Shown piece by piece: positions 1-7,017 of a stretch of DNA of 14,132 bases; position 1 is the stretch's first letter, and each line of letters starts with the position of its first letter. This DNA comes from Candidatus Omnitrophota bacterium (GTDB taxonomy: Bacteria; Omnitrophota; Gorgyraeia; JAFGHF01). The notes under the pieces were generated by a model that saw only the letters and a list, made by a program, of their open reading frames with translations, was not told the DNA's origin and did not search any database. The stretch is taken from NCBI GenBank assembly GCA_024543015.1, contig JAMXCY010000014.1, positions 1-14,132 on the forward strand, in the 5' to 3' direction. Made by a program: the position numbers and the translations under genes.

Positions 1-954
1 CAAGACGGCAGATTTAAAGTTAAACTTCCCACAAAAGAGGTAGATTTTCGTGTTTCAGTGCTTCCTTCAACTTTTGGCGAGAAGATAGCCTTACGTATTT
101 TGGATAAAAGTGCCTTGCTATTAGATCTGGAAAAGTTGGGCTTCGAGGAACAACCTTTAAAGGTGCTGCAAGAATGTGCGGTCCAACCGCACGGAATGAT
201 ACTGATGTGTGGTCCAACAGGCTGTGGCAAGACTACTACCTTGTATTCGGTGCTTAAATATGTTGATTCAATAGAAAAAAATTTAGTCACTGTAGAGGAT
301 CCTGTTGAGTATCAGCTGGATGGCATAAATCAGGTTACTGCCCTTCCTGAGGTAGGCTTGACTTTTGCCTCGGCTTTGCGTTCAATCTTACGCCAAGACC
401 CGGATATAATTATGGTCGGTGAAATCCGTGATTTTGATACAGTGGACATTGCGATTAAGGCGGCGCTCACAGGGCACTTAGTGCTCAGTACGTTGCACAC
501 TACAGATGCGGCTGGTTCTATAGTGCGTTTAGCCAATATGGGGGTTGAGCCTTTCCTGATTACCGCTTCAACTCTGATGATAGGGGCGCAAAGGCTGATC
601 AGGGTTCTTTGTCCTGCTTGCAAAGAAGCTTATGCGGTAACAACTGCCTTGAAGCAGAAGTTAAACTTAAGACAGCCCAAGGAGCTGATTTTTTACCGAC
701 CTCGAGGTTGCCTCAAGTGTAATAACGCAGGTTATCAGGGCCGCATCGGCATTATGGAGGCCTTAAAGATGAGTCCTAACATAAAGGAATTAATTTTACA
801 AAAGGTGCCGGAAGTAAAGATAAAGACCGCTGCTCGCCAGGAAGGAATGCGTACCTTACGCGAAAACGGTCTGGCTAAAGTAATTAAAGGTCTGACTGCT
901 TTAGAAGAAATCCTCAGGGTTACTGCTCCTGATGAAGCAATAGAGAGGGGTTAA
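1..954 (+). CDS. pilB: PilB/GspE-type assembly ATPase, C-terminal part (5' end cut by window)
   Basis: Cytoplasmic hexameric ATPase of the T4P/type II secretion family, which powers pilin polymerisation. The frame is open from base 1; 317 codons are visible. In fragment numbering the Walker A motif GPTGCGKT lies at about 71-78, an Asp box (VEDPVEYQ) at about 98-105, Walker B DPDIIMVGEIRD with the catalytic Glu at 141, and a His box (STLHTTDAA) near 163-171. A zinc-binding tetracysteine follows at C204, C207, C237 and C240. All catalytic features are intact. The fragment begins at the QDGRF motif, which is residue 259 of the downstream paralogue, so roughly 260 N-terminal residues are probably missing if the architecture is shared. 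The two align without large gaps and are around 60% identical by eye. The stop codon is 3 nt before the next ATG, so they are co-transcribed. It could be a T2SS GspE; sequence alone does not separate PilB from GspE. Confidence 0.93.
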   Translation, partial: QDGRFKVKLPTKEVDFRVSVLPSTFGEKIALRILDKSALLLDLEKLGFEEQPLKVLQECAVQPHGMILMCGPTGCGKTTTLYSVLKYVDSIEKNLVTVEDPVEYQLDGINQVTALPEVGLTFASALRSILRQDPDIIMVGEIRDFDTVDIAIKAALTGHLVLSTLHTTDAAGSIVRLANMGVEPFLITASTLMIGAQRLIRVLCPACKEAYAVTTALKQKLNLRQPKELIFYRPRGCLKCNNAGYQGRIGIMEALKMSPNIKELILQKVPEVKIKTAARQEGMRTLRENGLAKVIKGLTALEEILRVTAPDEAIERG

Positions 955-957
955 AAA

Positions 958-2667
958 ATGGTTAAGACAATCAGTTTAAAGAAAAAACTTAATCAGATAC
1001 TTCTGGAAAACAAACTACTCAGCGAGAAAGACCTCAAAAAGGCCTTAGAGATCCAGAAGGAAAAAGGTGGCCAGTTAAGTAAGATCTTGGTTAAGTACAA
1101 GATGGTCTCGCAGAAGGATTTGATGGTTTGCTTAGGAGAACAGTTAGGCATTCCGCCGATAAATCTGGCTAGATACAAGATAGATCCCCGGATAATTAAA
1201 TTGGTTCCGGAACGCGTTGCGCGGCATTACCTGGTAATCCCAGTTTCTAAAATTAAAAATATAGTTAGCGTGGCTATGGTTGATCCTTTAAATATCTTTG
1301 CCTTGGATGATGTTAAGGCCTTAACCAACGCAGAAGTGCAAACAATGCTTACAACTAATGATGATATACTTGCGGCTATCGAGAAGTACTATGGAACCGG
1401 GACGCCAGAGATGGCCGATATAGTAAAAAAAGCCCAAAAGAGCACTGAACTAGAAACAGTGGAAGAGGTTGATATTACTGATGTTGGTGAGCTGACTAAA
1501 GCCGGCAAAGAGGCTCCGGTAATAAAATTACTCAATGTAATTATTGATGAGGCCCTGAAGAATCGGGCCAGCGATATTCATCTTGAGCCTTTTGTTGACA
1601 GGGTGCGTATCCGCTACCGTATAGACGGGGTATTACACGAATTCTTCAATTTACCTAAGAAGCTGCAGAATGTCCTGCTGACGCGTTTGAAGATTATGGC
1701 CAACTTAGACATTACCCAGAGGCGTATTCCTCAGGACGGCCGTTTTAAAGTTAGGACAGAAGAGAAAGAGATAGATTTTCGTGTTTCAGTTTTGCCTACT
1801 GCCTTTGGTAGTAAGGTCGTATTAAGAGCGTTGGATAAAGCGAACCTTTCTATTGGGCTTGATCGCTTAGGCTTTTTGCCCGGGCCTCTGGCTGCCTTCA
1901 AAGAGGCCATTGCCCAGCCTTACGGGATGATCCTTTTAACCGGGCCTACCGGCTGCGGAAAATCAACCACGCTTTATTCTATCCTTAATCAACTAAATAC
2001 CCCGGATAAAAATCTGATCACTATAGAAGACCCGGTAGAATATCAGGTTGAGCGGATTACGCAAATACAGGCCAACGCTGAAATTGGTTTGACCTTTGCC
2101 AGTGGTCTTCGTTCGGTGTTGAGGCAAAGTCCGGATATAATTATGGTGGGTGAGATTCGTGATGGCGAGACTGCAGATATCGCGATCAAGGCAGCCTTGA
2201 CAGGAGAACTCGTTTTTAGTACACTACATACGAACGATGCCGCTTCGGCTATTATCAGGTTAATTGATATGGGTGTGGAGCCATTTTTAATCGCTTCCTC
2301 GATTGTACTCATAGCTGCGCAACGGCTTTGTCGCCGGGTTTGCCCGAATTGTAAAGAACCTGTTAATATACCTGGCGAGGTATTGACGAAGCTGGGTGTC
2401 CAGGCAGCTAAGGGCAGTAAATTTTATCACGGCAAAGGTTGCGCTAAGTGCAACCAGACAGGCTATCGCGGACGGATGGGTACGCTGGAAGTTTTAGTTA
2501 TAGATGATAAAATAAGAGAAATGATTATTCAGGGTACCTCCAGCGACCAGATTAAGGAATATGCCCGCAGCAAAGGCATGAAGACCTTACGAGAAAATGG
2601 ATTAGAAAAATTTATCCGCGGTGAGACAAGTTTAGAGGAAATATTGCGCATGACTGCTGAAGGGTAA
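958..2667 (+). CDS. pilB: PilB/GspE-type assembly ATPase, full length
   Basis: Complete 569-residue assembly ATPase. An N-terminal MshEN/T2SSE_N-type domain (about 10-145) is followed by a charged linker (about 150-180), an N2 domain (about 185-300, with ASDIHLEP at 204-211) and the RecA-like ATPase domain. Walker A GPTGCGKST is at 329-337, the Asp box TIEDPVEYQ at 355-363, Walker B at 391-400 with catalytic E399, and the His box STLHTNDA at 421-428. Zinc ligands are C462, C465, C495 and C498. The start at 958 has GAGAGGGG (943-950) 7 nt upstream. In the MshEN domain the two repeat units lack the RLG...G residues that bind c-di-GMP in MshE (they read KLN...K and QLS...K), so nucleotide sensing there is doubtful. 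It is a tandem paralogue of the preceding gene and lies 11 nt upstream of the annotated reading-frame start region of pilC. Motor role is secure; PilB versus GspE naming is a family choice. Confidence 0.96.
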   Translation: MVKTISLKKKLNQILLENKLLSEKDLKKALEIQKEKGGQLSKILVKYKMVSQKDLMVCLGEQLGIPPINLARYKIDPRIIKLVPERVARHYLVIPVSKIKNIVSVAMVDPLNIFALDDVKALTNAEVQTMLTTNDDILAAIEKYYGTGTPEMADIVKKAQKSTELETVEEVDITDVGELTKAGKEAPVIKLLNVIIDEALKNRASDIHLEPFVDRVRIRYRIDGVLHEFFNLPKKLQNVLLTRLKIMANLDITQRRIPQDGRFKVRTEEKEIDFRVSVLPTAFGSKVVLRALDKANLSIGLDRLGFLPGPLAAFKEAIAQPYGMILLTGPTGCGKSTTLYSILNQLNTPDKNLITIEDPVEYQVERITQIQANAEIGLTFASGLRSVLRQSPDIIMVGEIRDGETADIAIKAALTGELVFSTLHTNDAASAIIRLIDMGVEPFLIASSIVLIAAQRLCRRVCPNCKEPVNIPGEVLTKLGVQAAKGSKFYHGKGCAKCNQTGYRGRMGTLEVLVIDDKIREMIIQGTSSDQIKEYARSKGMKTLRENGLEKFIRGETSLEEILRMTAEG

Positions 2668-2684
2668 ACAAAAGGAGAATGACC

Positions 2685-3887
2685 ATGGCTAATTTTAAAT
2701 ATATGGCTAAAGACCAGCAGGGTAAGACCCTTACCGCTACCCTGGAGGCCAAAGACAAGACGACTTTAGTGGATCTGTTAAGAAAGCGGGGATTGATTAT
2801 TATTTCGATAGAAGAGGTCCAGGCAAAAGCGGTGAAGGTACCGGGTAAGGCAAAGGTTAAAATGGATGATCTGGTGATCTTTTCTCGCCAGCTGGCCACA
2901 ATGGTAGATAGCGGAATTCCGTTGGTCCAGGCCCTGGATGTGCTGGCAGAGCAGATTGAAAAGCCCGATTTTCAAGCGGTCGTAGGGGGCTTAAGAGACA
3001 GTATCGAGACAGGTAGCAGCTTATCCGAAGCCTTAGCCCGTCACCCAAAGATTTTCTCTGAACTTTTTGTGAATATGGTGCGCGCGGGAGAATCCAGCGG
3101 TATGTTGGATGATATCTTAGAGCGATTAGCCGATTATCTGGAAAAAACCAGCTCCCTGCAGCGTAAGGTAAAGTCCAGCTTCGTTTATCCGAGCTTAGTT
3201 ATTTCGATGGCCATAGCTATTACTTCTATCTTAATCTTTAAGGTAGTGCCTACATTTCAAGGAATCTTTGAGGGTTTAGGCGCAGAGTTGCCCCTGCTTA
3301 CCAGAATGTTGATTGCCTTTAGTGATTTCGCTCGCCATAGCGCCATTTTTATTATAGTTGGGCTATTTTTGTTGGGAGTAGCTTTTTCCAAAATTATCCG
3401 CACCGAAAAGGGGAAAATGAACTTTGATAAAATGCTGTTACATTTACCGATTGTAGGGATACTGCTGCGTAAAGTAGCTGTGGCCCGCTTTGCCCGCACT
3501 TTATCTACCTTGGTCAAAAGCGGTGTGCCAATTTTGAATTCCTTAGAGATTGTGGCCAAGACCTCGGGCAATAAGGTCATCGAGATGGCTGTGAACCAGG
3601 TGCGCACCAATATCCGCGAAGGAGAAAATATTGCCGAGCCCCTGACCAGAAGCGGTGTGTTTCCCCCGATGGTCACTCGGATGATTGGCGTAGGGGAGCA
3701 GACCGGAGAGCTGGAGAAGATGTTGTCCAAAATAGCTGATTTTTATGAAGAGCAGGTAGATGTGGCGGTCAATAGCTTAACTTCCTTAATTGAGCCGATA
3801 ATTATTGTGGTTTTAGGCGTGGTCGTAGGTGGGATTGTGGCGGCGATGTTTTTGCCGATCTTCCAGATTACGCAGATCATTCAATAA
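2685..3887 (+). CDS. pilC: PilC/GspF inner-membrane platform protein
   Basis: Polytopic inner-membrane platform protein that couples the ATPase to the pilin shaft. The 400 residues match the usual family length. There are two T2SSF repeats (about 64-187 and 266-390), each with the FxRxLxTxxxSGxPxxxxL core (FSRQLATMVDSGIPL and FARTLSTLVKSGVPI) and a GExxG element (GESSG, GEQTG). Transmembrane segments are predicted at about 169-189, 218-238 and 371-392. Two ATGs compete. At 2679 the AAGGAG box (2672-2677) would sit only 1 nt away, whereas ATG 2685 has a 7-nt spacing and gives MANFKYMAKD, the normal PilC beginning, so 2685 is chosen. It follows the ATPase gene by 17 nt and is probably in the same transcript. 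No terminator is visible after it. Confidence 0.95.
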   Translation: MANFKYMAKDQQGKTLTATLEAKDKTTLVDLLRKRGLIIISIEEVQAKAVKVPGKAKVKMDDLVIFSRQLATMVDSGIPLVQALDVLAEQIEKPDFQAVVGGLRDSIETGSSLSEALARHPKIFSELFVNMVRAGESSGMLDDILERLADYLEKTSSLQRKVKSSFVYPSLVISMAIAITSILIFKVVPTFQGIFEGLGAELPLLTRMLIAFSDFARHSAIFIIVGLFLLGVAFSKIIRTEKGKMNFDKMLLHLPIVGILLRKVAVARFARTLSTLVKSGVPILNSLEIVAKTSGNKVIEMAVNQVRTNIREGENIAEPLTRSGVFPPMVTRMIGVGEQTGELEKMLSKIADFYEEQVDVAVNSLTSLIEPIIIVVLGVVVGGIVAAMFLPIFQITQIIQ

Positions 3888-3901
3888 AGGCCAAAAAATG
3901 C

Positions 3902-3930
3902 TTGACAACGGGAATAAATGGTGCTAGACT
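3902..3930 (+). promoter_or_regulatory. Sigma-70-type promoter for the first pilin
   Basis: A perfect TTGACA (3902-3907), a 17-nt spacer and TAGACT (3925-3930, 4 of 6 to consensus). It starts 14 nt after the pilC stop and points towards the first prepilin, so the pilin can be made at its own level. Predicted transcription start is near 3937. Confidence 0.7.
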
Positions 3931-3937
3931 CTTCTAT

Positions 3938-4083
3938 GGTAGGGTAGTAAATATGCCTTACCGCACTGAGATGTTCTAACCGAAGGTCAATGCGTGGGTT
4001 ATAAAAATATACTTATCGCGCAAACCTGTTCAGCTGGAGCGTCCAGGGCAACCCATTCGGGAAGGAAGGAGGAACGAAAGAAA
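3938..4083 (+). promoter_or_regulatory. Long 5' leader of the first pilin with several possible hairpins
   Basis: About 145 nt separate the predicted transcription start from the pilin ATG, with no convincing coding sequence. Seen directly: GGTAGGG (3938-3944) can pair with CCTTACC (3956-3962) with one G-U pair; CTGGA (4034-4038) pairs perfectly with TCCAG (4042-4046) over a GCG loop; and GGGTT (3996-4000) can pair with AACCC (4050-4054) to enclose that hairpin. The Shine-Dalgarno AAGGAGG lies just downstream (4066-4072), 11 nt from ATG 4084. A GTG at 3994 is in frame with the pilin but would add 30 residues before a normal prepilin leader and has no good ribosome site, so it is not used. The leader may control mRNA stability or translation; no known riboswitch class is recognised. 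Confidence 0.4.
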
Positions 4084-4617
4084 ATGAGAAGGCTAAATCG
4101 CAAAGGTTTTACCTTAGTAGAAATCATGATTGTTGTCGCCATCATAGCTTTATTAGCAGCGATTGCCATCCCCAACTTGTTAAGAGCCCGTCTTAATGCC
4201 AATGAAAGCGCTGCTATCGCAACTTCCCAGACGCTTTCTTCTGCGTTGCAGAGTTTCTTTGCGGCCAACCCGGCTACAGGATATCCATTAACCTTAGCAG
4301 GGTTAGCACCGGCTGGTCAGCCACCTTATGTGGACTTGACTTTAGCTCAGGCTGGTGTGCGACCGAGGCAGGGATATAACTTTACTTATACACCTGCGGC
4401 AGCAGTGGGAGGAATTGTGCAACAGTTCCATGTTTTTGCTGCACCTATCACTCCTAGCACAACTGGTATTAGAGCGTTCTACATCGATGAAGGCGGAGTG
4501 ATTTATGGTACTCAGTCAACTGCAGCTGCTCCAACAACAAGCCCTGGTCATGCCACTGCGGCTAATCAGGGAGATCCTGATGGCGTTGCTACATTAGTAT
4601 GGCAGCCACTACAGTAA
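4084..4617 (+). CDS. Type IV prepilin / GspG-like pseudopilin, first copy
   Basis: Prepilin of 177 residues. A short basic leader, MRRLNRKG, ends at the class III prepilin peptidase site G8/F9. The hydrophobic N-terminal helix FTLVEIMIVVAIIALLAAIA has Glu at mature position 5 and is followed by IPNLLRARLNANE. The mature protein is about 169 residues with a globular C-terminal domain containing YP, PPYVD, QGYNFTYT and a late TGIRAFYIDEGGVIYG motif. The C-terminus is rich in Ala, Thr and Gly. There are no cysteines, so the disulfide loop of classical PilA is absent. The start is set by AAGGAGG at 4066-4072 and by the leader peptide. It has its own promoter and is followed by a strong intrinsic terminator, as expected for a highly expressed major subunit. 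The second prepilin downstream shares the same motifs. It could be the major pilin or a GspG-type pseudopilin. Confidence 0.93.
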   Translation: MRRLNRKGFTLVEIMIVVAIIALLAAIAIPNLLRARLNANESAAIATSQTLSSALQSFFAANPATGYPLTLAGLAPAGQPPYVDLTLAQAGVRPRQGYNFTYTPAAAVGGIVQQFHVFAAPITPSTTGIRAFYIDEGGVIYGTQSTAAAPTTSPGHATAANQGDPDGVATLVWQPLQ

Positions 4618-4633
4618 TTTTGTCTTGGGCAAC

Positions 4634-4672
4634 AAAAAAGCGGTGGGTTTAATACTCACCGCTTTTTTATTT
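4634..4672 (+). terminator. Intrinsic terminator after the first pilin
   Basis: GCGGTGGG (4640-4647) pairs with CTCACCGC (4655-4662) through a 7-nt loop with one G-U pair. The stem is extended by A-T pairs (A run 4634-4639, T run 4663-4668). The T-rich 3' side makes a classical Rho-independent terminator 17 nt after the pilin stop. The A run on the 5' arm would also let it act in the opposite direction. Confidence 0.9.
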
Positions 4673-4675
4673 TTC

Positions 4676-4701
4676 TTGACTTTTTATTTTTTTCGTATAA
4701 T
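4676..4701 (+). promoter_or_regulatory. Promoter for the second pilin
   Basis: A perfect TATAAT at 4696-4701 with TTGACT at 4676-4681. The spacer is only 14 nt; an overlapping TAATAT (4698-4703) would give 16 nt. It begins within a few bases of the terminator T tract, so pilin 2 is uncoupled from pilin 1. The predicted leader to the GTG start is about 30-35 nt. Confidence 0.55.
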
Positions 4702-4741
4702 ATATGACTAAAAATAGAAAAGAGTTAATCAAGGAAATAAC

Positions 4742-5212
4742 GTGAGTAGAAAAAACGGTTTTACTTTAATAGAGATATTGGTTGTTATTGGCATTATTGG
4801 ACTTTTGGCCGCTGTTGCTATTCCGCAGATGCTGCGCTCAAGAATGAACGCCAATGAACTGGGGGCGATAGCCGCTTTGCGCACTGCTAATAATGCCTGC
4901 CAAGGATACTATAATGTTATTACCCCCCATACCTATCCAGCTGATTTAGCTACATTAGCCGATACCTTTCCACCCTATATTGACCATGTCTTAGCCAATG
5001 CCGTGGATATCAATCATACTAAACAAGGTTATTACTTTACTTATACTCTTGGTGCAACCGGGGAGTCTTTTACAATAATTGCCTGGCCGAGTACTTTTGG
5101 CCGCACCGGAGCCAGGAACTTCTTTGTTAATGAGTTAGGGGCTATTTACTATAATAGCCAAAACGGGTTAGCTCCAGTCCCTGGCGCAGAGGGTACTTTT
5201 GTAGCGCAATAA
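4742..5212 (+). CDS. Type IV prepilin / GspG-like pseudopilin, second copy
   Basis: Prepilin of 156 residues beginning at GTG 4742, with AAGGA (4731-4735) 6 nt upstream. The leader MSRKNG is cut at G6/F7, and the mature N-terminus FTLIEILVVIGIIGLLAAVA carries Glu5. The following IPQMLRSRMNANELGAIAAL segment, the PPYIDHVL and QGYYFTYT motifs and the late TGARNFFVNELGAIYY motif parallel those in the first pilin, so the two are paralogues. The mature form is about 150 residues. A single cysteine follows the helix, so no internal disulfide is possible. It has its own promoter and precedes the promoter of pilM1. It may be an alternative major pilin or a less abundant subunit for one of the two assembly sets; the sequence does not decide. 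Confidence 0.92.
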   Translation: MSRKNGFTLIEILVVIGIIGLLAAVAIPQMLRSRMNANELGAIAALRTANNACQGYYNVITPHTYPADLATLADTFPPYIDHVLANAVDINHTKQGYYFTYTLGATGESFTIIAWPSTFGRTGARNFFVNELGAIYYNSQNGLAPVPGAEGTFVAQ

Positions 5213-5341
5213 AACGCCTCTATCTTCCCATTTTTTTCCTATTCTCTCCCAGAAATGGCTGTTCTTTTTTTCCGCGCCTTAGCTCATCTGCAGTACTATA
5301 TCGCATCCTAACCTATTAAGTAAAAATAGCAAAAAAAACTG

Positions 5342-5370
5342 TTGACAAAGTAATTATTTTATGGTATATC
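5342..5370 (+). promoter_or_regulatory. Sigma-70-type promoter of the first pilMNOPQ set
   Basis: A perfect TTGACA (5342-5347), a 17-nt spacer and TATATC (5365-5370, 4 of 6). It lies 44 nt upstream of the pilM1 start and is the only good promoter in the gap 5213-5413. The rest of that gap is pyrimidine-rich with no ORF or convincing terminator. Confidence 0.65.
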
Positions 5371-5375
5371 CTATA

Positions 5376-5394
5376 GTAAGTAAAGGTAAGTAAA
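5376..5394 (+). repeat. 9-bp direct repeat at the predicted transcription start
   Basis: GTAAGTAAA occurs at 5376-5384 and again at 5386-5394, separated by one base. It sits immediately downstream of the -10 element of the pilM1 promoter. It could be a binding site on the initial transcribed region or a chance AT-rich duplication. Confidence 0.4.
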
Positions 5395-5413
5395 TTAAAA
5401 CAAAAAGGTAGCT

Positions 5414-6382
5414 ATGCTGAAAGAAAGAGATACTATTTCTACTATAGGATTGGACCTGGGGCGCCGTCACATTAATATGGTAAAATTAAGCAGCGGCCCC
5501 GATGGTTGGAAATTGCTGGATTTTGGCAGCGTTGCCTTGAATGCCCGCGAAAGCAAGGACGAGAAGGCCAGCCGCCTGCAAGAGATTGTGCAAGAAAAAG
5601 GAATTGCTGCCTTACCTGTAAATATCGGAGTCTGCGGCGAATCAGTTATTGTCAGATATTTGGATTTACCCAGGATGAAAAGAGAGGAAGTAGCCCAAGC
5701 CCTCAAATTCGAAGCCCAGCAATATATCCCTTTTAAAATGGAAGAGATAATTTTTGACTACCACATCCTTGAACCTTTAGACTCAGATCGCCAGAGGATG
5801 AAAGTGCTCTTAGTGGCAGCTAAAAAACAGATAGTGATGGAATTTGTTGAACTTATCCGCCGGGTAGGGTTAAAGACCAATTTTATCGATGTAAATTCAT
5901 TTTCGCTGATTAACTGTTTTCAAAGCAATGGTCCGGATGTAAATGAAAACGATATCTATGCCTTGGTTAATCTAGAGTTTGATATGGTCAATATAAATAT
6001 CTTACAAGGAACGGCACCTTTCTTTACCCGCGATATCTCCCTATTAGAGGAAAGCCGCTCTTTAGGCCAAGAGCAGGGTAGCCAAGATCAGTTTTTAGAA
6101 GCAATGAGGCCGCTTTTAATAAACCTGATTCGTGAATTGCGTCTCTCTATCGACTACTTTGAGAGCGAATTCGAGAAGCAGGTCGCTATCATCTACTTTA
6201 GCGGCGATGGAGCAAGATTCCCTGAGCTAATCGATTTTTTTACCAGCCAGCTCGGTAGAGAGATTAAATTATGGAATCCTGTGCAAAAATTAATTACCGA
6301 ACCTGCTCAGATTGATACTGATGCGTTAAGGCAGATAGAGTGTACCTTAGCCCTGGCTTGTGGGTTGGCCTTGAGGCGATAA
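5414..6382 (+). CDS. pilM: PilM-like actin-fold protein, set 1, with divergent nucleotide site
   Basis: Cytoplasmic actin-like protein of the T4P alignment complex, expected to bind the N-terminus of PilN. It has 322 residues. Seen: the phosphate-1 motif IGLDLGRRHINMVK (11-24), the PilM signature YLDLPRMKREEVAQALKFEAQQYIPF (82-107; key residues P86, F99, E100 and YIPF 104-107), LLVAAKK (132-138) and IDVNSFSLIN (158-167). Compared with the downstream PilM2 it is about 17 residues shorter after the RDI motif (206-208), lacking the GGxxLTxxIA helix. The expected LSGGxSKL motif reads FSGDGARF (262-269). These are nucleotide-contacting parts of the fold, so ATP binding is probably weak or lost, while the PilN-binding side may remain. 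ATG 5414 has AGG 5 nt upstream. First gene of the operon; its stop overlaps the ribosome site of pilN1. Confidence 0.9.
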   Translation: MLKERDTISTIGLDLGRRHINMVKLSSGPDGWKLLDFGSVALNARESKDEKASRLQEIVQEKGIAALPVNIGVCGESVIVRYLDLPRMKREEVAQALKFEAQQYIPFKMEEIIFDYHILEPLDSDRQRMKVLLVAAKKQIVMEFVELIRRVGLKTNFIDVNSFSLINCFQSNGPDVNENDIYALVNLEFDMVNINILQGTAPFFTRDISLLEESRSLGQEQGSQDQFLEAMRPLLINLIRELRLSIDYFESEFEKQVAIIYFSGDGARFPELIDFFTSQLGREIKLWNPVQKLITEPAQIDTDALRQIECTLALACGLALRR

Positions 6383-6393
6383 GGAAGACAATA

Positions 6394-7002
6394 ATGGTCC
6401 AAATAAATTTATTACCCGTTAGCGCCAAGAAGAAACGTAAGGTAAAGGTAGAGCTAAAAGTCAAGCTTGGGCCAGTAATATTTATTTTAGCTGCGCTTTT
6501 TGCGGTTATTATAATGACCTGGGTAAGCTTAGGGGTAAGTTTGGTTGCAAAACAGAAGCAGGTTGCCAGTTTGGATGAGCAGTTAGAGTCTTCAAAATCT
6601 GACCTTGAGAGGTTAGTTAACCTGAGAGAGGATAAAGAAAAGCTTACCCGCAAATTGGAATTTATGGAAAAACAGTTAAAAAGAGAGGTCCTCTGGGCAA
6701 AAAACCTTAACCGTTTAAGTAATTTGATTCCTTCAGGCATTTGGCTAAAAAATATAACCCTGCATTCCGAAAGGCAGGAGCGCTCGCATAAATATACGAA
6801 ATTGAATATTAATGGCTCGGCTGTTTCTCTTCGGGGCGAAGAGATGATTGATTTGATCGGTAAGTTTATGAGCGCCTTAAAGAAAGATGAGGTTTTTTTT
6901 GAGCAGTTTTCTAAGATAGAGCTTATTTCTTCTCAAAGAAGAAAAGGTAAAGGCGGCAAGGTTGACGTAATGGATTTTAAGCTGCTCTGCCGGTTCCGTT
7001 AA
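6394..7002 (+). CDS. pilN: PilN inner-membrane alignment protein, set 1
   Basis: Bitopic inner-membrane protein of 202 residues. The cytoplasmic N-terminus begins MVQINLLP, the motif by which PilN docks into PilM. A basic stretch (12-24) is followed by one transmembrane helix at about 26-51, a periplasmic coiled coil at about 52-100, and a ferredoxin-like C-terminal domain with SNLIPSGIWLKNITL. ATG 6394 was chosen over an upstream in-frame ATG at 6340 because it gives the conserved start and has AAGGAAG (6381-6387) at a normal distance. The upstream ATG would lie inside pilM1. It follows the pilM1 stop by 11 nt, so it is in the same operon. Confidence 0.92.
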   Translation: MVQINLLPVSAKKKRKVKVELKVKLGPVIFILAALFAVIIMTWVSLGVSLVAKQKQVASLDEQLESSKSDLERLVNLREDKEKLTRKLEFMEKQLKREVLWAKNLNRLSNLIPSGIWLKNITLHSERQERSHKYTKLNINGSAVSLRGEEMIDLIGKFMSALKKDEVFFEQFSKIELISSQRRKGKGGKVDVMDFKLLCRFR

Positions 7003-7017
7003 CAAGGAAAGCATTAG

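Noticed and set aside
3257..3730. Long minus-strand open frame inside pilC
   Set aside because: It lies wholly within a secure gene, has no ribosome site or recognisable domain, and similar shadows occur opposite most genes here.
4043..4080. Similarity of CAGGGCAACCCATTC (about 4044-4058) to the first conserved half of a c-di-GMP-I (GEMM) riboswitch
   Set aside because: The tetraloop helix does not close, the second conserved half (GGGxCGCAAAGCC) is not intact, and the remaining part would fall inside the pilin coding sequence. A covariance-model search would decide.
3994..4083. GTG start for the first pilin at 3994
   Set aside because: It adds 30 residues ahead of a normal short basic prepilin leader and has no ribosome site; ATG 4084 has AAGGAGG upstream.
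5251..5271. Possible terminator after the second pilin (AGAA...TTCT followed by a T run)
   Set aside because: The stem is only 4 bp of weak pairs; the T run alone is not sufficient.
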